Part shown: one piece after another, positions 6,769 to 8,980 of the stretch | Layout of the letters: each line of letters starts with the position of its first letter | How positions within the stretch are numbered: the first letter of the stretch is position 1 | From: Candidatus Hydrogenedentota bacterium | Lineage (GTDB): Bacteria > Hydrogenedentota > Hydrogenedentia > Hydrogenedentales > JAEUWI01 | Length of the DNA stretch: 8,980 nucleotides | Assembly (NCBI GenBank): GCA_030430835.1 | Contig: JAUIKJ010000100.1 | Location: 1-8,980 of the forward strand | Direction: 5' to 3' | The notes under the pieces: generated by a model | The model's database searches: none | Seen by the model: the letters and a program-made list of their open reading frames with translations, nothing else | Told to the model about the DNA's origin: nothing | Made by a program: the position numbers and the translations under genes

Positions 6769-7874
6769 GAATTGGCATTGATGCGCACTATATCGGCGCG
6801 CAGGCGGGCGGCAACGAGACACATGTCGCGAATCTGCTGGAAGGCCTGAAGCGCCTTCAGCCGCCGGAAGAGATTGTGGTGTTCGCGCACGCGGAGATGG
6901 TGGACGAGATCCGCGTGCGTTATGGCTTTCCTGTCGTTCCGATTCCTGTCCACTCCTCGTACCTTCGCGTTCCCTTCGCGTTGCCCTGGCTATGCTGGAA
7001 ACACAAGATTGACTTGCTGCATGTCCACTACACCGCGCCGCCGTGGTGCCCCTGTGCCTATGTCGTCACGATGCACGACCTCGTCGCCTTTCGCTTTCCG
7101 GAGTCGATGCCCTTCCTCACGCGGCACCGCTTGCGGCTGACGGCGGCGTCCACCTTGCGCCGTGCGGCGCGGGTATTCACGGTATCGAATGCGATTCGCG
7201 CGGAGATCGCAGACCGCTTTGCGATCCCGGCGGATGCGATTACGGTGACGGAGAATGTACTCACACCGGAATTTCAGCAGCCCGTGCGCGACGCGGACCG
7301 GGAACGGGTGCGTGCGAAGTACGGGTTGCCGGAGCGCTACCTGCTCTATGTCGGGCAACTGCAGCCGCGCAAGAATCTTGTGCGGCTCGCACAGGCCTTC
7401 GCGCGGCTGGTGGCAGAAGGGTATCCGCATTCGCTTGTCATCGTCGGCAAGCGCGCCTGGCTCTATGGCGAGATGTTGCGCGAGATTGAAACGCTGAATC
7501 TGGGCGACCGCCTCCAATTCACTGGCTTCGTCGCGCAGGAGGACCTGCCTGCCATCTATGCCTCGGCGGAGGTCTTCGGTTTCGTGTCGCTCTATGAGGG
7601 CTTCGGGATCCCCGTGATCGAGGCGATCGCCTGCGGTACGCCCGTGCTGGCATCAACGGATCCGGCATTGGTCGAGGCGGCGGGTGGTGGCGCGTTGCAT
7701 GTGGACCCGCGGGATGTGGATGCGATCGCCGGTGCGCTGGCGCGGCTGATGACGGATGGTGCGCTGGTGGATGACCTTGCCGCGGCGGGGACGGCACGCG
7801 TCGCGGTGACCACGCCCGAGGCGATGGCGGACGCGGCACTGGCGGGCTATCGGGAGGCGCTGAAAGCGGGATAG
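6765..7874 (+). CDS. GT4-family glycosyltransferase (mannosyltransferase-like)
   Basis: A 369-residue GT4 enzyme and the last gene of the unit. Its ATG shares an ATGA overlap with the preceding stop, and GGAAG at 6755-6759 can serve as ribosome binding site. The N-terminus RIGIDAHYIGAQAGGNETHV (residues 2-21) is the form seen in WbaZ/MtfB-like mannosyl- and rhamnosyltransferases. VTMHDLVAFRFPE (101-113), VFTVSNAIRAEI (137-148), LLYVGQLQPRKNLVRL (193-208) and VIVGKRAWLYGEML (225-238) follow in the usual order. The EX7E motif is intact: Glu278 and Glu286 in YEGFGIPVIEA. It ends in an alanine-rich C-terminal helix of normal length. It should add one sugar to the repeat unit on the cytoplasmic side. 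The mannose assignment is only by resemblance. Confidence 0.92.
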   Translation: MRIGIDAHYIGAQAGGNETHVANLLEGLKRLQPPEEIVVFAHAEMVDEIRVRYGFPVVPIPVHSSYLRVPFALPWLCWKHKIDLLHVHYTAPPWCPCAYVVTMHDLVAFRFPESMPFLTRHRLRLTAASTLRRAARVFTVSNAIRAEIADRFAIPADAITVTENVLTPEFQQPVRDADRERVRAKYGLPERYLLYVGQLQPRKNLVRLAQAFARLVAEGYPHSLVIVGKRAWLYGEMLREIETLNLGDRLQFTGFVAQEDLPAIYASAEVFGFVSLYEGFGIPVIEAIACGTPVLASTDPALVEAAGGGALHVDPRDVDAIAGALARLMTDGALVDDLAAAGTARVAVTTPEAMADAALAGYREALKAG

Positions 7875-7928
7875 GCTCGGGTGCTTTGGCGGTTGCTTGA
7901 AATAGTTGCCTGCCCCCAGACTTCCCCC

Positions 7929-7956
7929 GCCCTTCGGGCACCCCCTTCAGAAGGGG
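7929..7956. terminator. Two short hairpins in the convergent intergenic region, possible terminator
   Basis: GCCC (7929-7932) and GGGC (7936-7939) form a four-base stem around TTC, and CCCCTT (7942-7947) pairs with AAGGGG (7951-7956) around CAG. They lie 55-82 bases after the last glycosyltransferase stop and before the stop of the convergent gene, where a bidirectional terminator would be expected. No T-tract follows on either strand, so intrinsic termination is doubtful. The same GC-rich hairpins also look like remnants of dispersed intergenic repeats. Confidence 0.35.
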
Positions 7957-7963
7957 ACACGAC

Positions 7964-7975
7964 GCGGGAATGACG
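7964..7975. repeat. Fragment of the dRS3-like repeat
   Basis: GCGGGAATGACG is identical to 387-398, the right arm and tail of the dRS3-like repeat in the upstream intergenic region. The left arm is absent, so this looks like a decayed or truncated copy. Confidence 0.5.
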
Positions 7976-8017
7976 ATGCGGGCGGCCGTGCAGCGAACCC
8001 GAATGCAGGGGGTGAAA

Positions 8018-8980
8018 CTACTTCCCGCGGTGGGCGACCTCTAGCAGCACCTTCTCGTATTCGTCGGTAAGGTGTTCCCAGGAGTAGGCATCGGCGCAAC
8101 GGCGCAGGGCCAACTGGCGCAGTTCTTCGACGCGCTCCGGATGATCCAGCAGATACTTCATCTTGCCGCTAAGGTCTTCCGCACTCAATTTGTAGGTGAG
8201 GCCCGCGTCCTGCACGACGTGGGCATTGTCGACGGTGTCGAGGGTGAGTACGCAGGTGGCGTAGCCCAAGGCCTTTACGAGGCCGAGGCTGGTGCCGCCC
8301 GGCTGGTTGCCGTGGATCAGGGCGTAGCACCCGTGGTGCAGTTCCTTCACGTGATCCGGGTCATAGATGGCACCGGGGAATACGATGCGCGGATCCTTGG
8401 TCTTGCGCAGGGCTTCTGCATAGGGACTGTCGCTCGCCTCGCCGCCACCGAAGAAGAGTTTCTTGTCGGTCTTCAGGTTTTCAAAGGCCTTGATCACCAG
8501 TTCGCAACTGTTGTCCGGCACATGGCGACTGAGGAAAAGAAAGTATTCGCCTGGCTTCAGGCCGTATTGCTCCAGAATCGCCGGGTTTTGTGGATCCGGA
8601 TCGACCTTGGCCCCGTTCGGGATATGAATGGGGTCGCAGTCGAAATCTTCGGCGTAGTATTCGCTCACGGACTTCGCGTCGATGATAAGTTTGTCACACA
8701 CGCGCGAAGCGAGAAACGCCGAAGCATAGATAAACCGCCGGGCGAAGGGTCCCCACTTCGGACGCCGCCAGTCGAAGCCGTTCGGGTTCAGGGCGATGCG
8801 CTGCTGGAACAGTTTGGGGATGATGCAGAGGGTGGAGATCGCCGGATTGAAGGCGAGAATCACGTCCGGCTTTTCGCGGATGACGTGACAACACGCGAGC
8901 AGCGAATGGCTGTAGGTATCCGTGGCCTTGCCCTTGAGGCCGGGCAGGTTCAGGCGCTGGATGCCGCGCCATTCCGTAAG
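8018..8980 (-). CDS. DUF1972/rhamnosyltransferase-type glycosyltransferase (N-terminus outside window)
   Basis: The frame is open from the window edge to a TAG read on the minus strand at 8018-8020, giving the last 320 residues. It continues through the GTG at 8863: upstream residues include EWRGIQRLNLPG, DTYSHSLLACCHVI and KPDVILAFNP, which match the family, so that GTG is not the start. Family signs are LNPNGFDWRRPKWG (the N-x-D-G-x-E-W-K-R-x-K-W block of DUF1972 proteins), DKLIIDAKSVSEYY, PIHIPNGAKV, YFLFLSRHVPDNS and HGNQPGGTSLGLVKALGYA. Such enzymes often transfer rhamnose or related sugars to surface glycans. Probably about 50-70 residues, including the glycine-rich N-terminal motif, are missing. 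In the donor-site block, the position usually held by glutamate is Lys (AAG, complement of 8273-8275). The gene is convergent with the five-gene unit. Confidence 0.88.
   Translation of the reverse strand, partial: LTEWRGIQRLNLPGLKGKATDTYSHSLLACCHVIREKPDVILAFNPAISTLCIIPKLFQQRIALNPNGFDWRRPKWGPFARRFIYASAFLASRVCDKLIIDAKSVSEYYAEDFDCDPIHIPNGAKVDPDPQNPAILEQYGLKPGEYFLFLSRHVPDNSCELVIKAFENLKTDKKLFFGGGEASDSPYAEALRKTKDPRIVFPGAIYDPDHVKELHHGCYALIHGNQPGGTSLGLVKALGYATCVLTLDTVDNAHVVQDAGLTYKLSAEDLSGKMKYLLDHPERVEELRQLALRRCADAYSWEHLTDEYEKVLLEVAHRGK

Noticed and set aside
8694..8972. 92-codon minus-strand frame near the right edge
   Set aside because: It overlaps the DUF1972-type glycosyltransferase in another frame and is rich in Arg, Pro and His without motifs. 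The glycosyltransferase frame stays open to the window edge with family-consistent sequence.

Overview
The window comes from a GC-rich bacterium, and its content is almost entirely a surface-polysaccharide (O-antigen, capsule or exopolysaccharide) assembly locus. A flippase-like membrane protein tail, a Wzy/O-antigen-ligase-type integral membrane protein and a secreted glycoside hydrolase point to a Gram-negative-type envelope with a Wzx/Wzy-like pathway. The taxon cannot be fixed from sequence alone. The style (glycosyltransferase-rich, GC-rich, a GH10-like enzyme in the cluster, short palindromic intergenic repeats) would suit Candidatus Hydrogenedentota, Planctomycetes-related or proteobacterial genomes, but this is only a guess.

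Layout: (1) positions 3-206 hold the 3' end of a multi-pass membrane protein, probably the lipid-linked oligosaccharide flippase. (2) Positions 207-675 are a 469-base gene-free stretch rich in repeats: a 25-base AT-rich palindrome, a dRS3-like palindromic repeat, and a 137-base imperfect inverted repeat followed by a third, directly oriented copy of its end sequence. (3) Positions 676-7874 carry five genes on the plus strand that look like one transcription unit: glycosyltransferase, Wzy/O-antigen-ligase-family polymerase, secreted GH10-like glycoside hydrolase, and two GT4 glycosyltransferases. The junctions are a 9-base gap, a 4-base overlap (GTGA), a 14-base overlap and a 4-base overlap (ATGA), so translational coupling is likely. 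(4) Positions 7875-8017 are a short convergent intergenic region with hairpins and a fragment of the dRS3-like repeat. (5) Positions 8018-8980 on the minus strand hold the 3' part of a further glycosyltransferase of the DUF1972/rhamnosyltransferase type, cut by the window edge.

Working model (inference): three or four glycosyltransferases build a lipid-linked repeat unit on the cytoplasmic face, the flippase moves it outward, the Wzy-like protein polymerises or ligates it, and the exported GH10-like enzyme trims, releases or edits the polymer. The most interesting points are the hydrolase translationally coupled to the polymerase, the unassigned N-terminal half of that hydrolase, the alternating palindromic repeat cluster upstream of the operon, and a Glu-to-Lys change at the usual nucleotide-sugar-binding glutamate of the minus-strand glycosyltransferase. 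No RNA genes, CRISPR arrays or transposase genes were seen.
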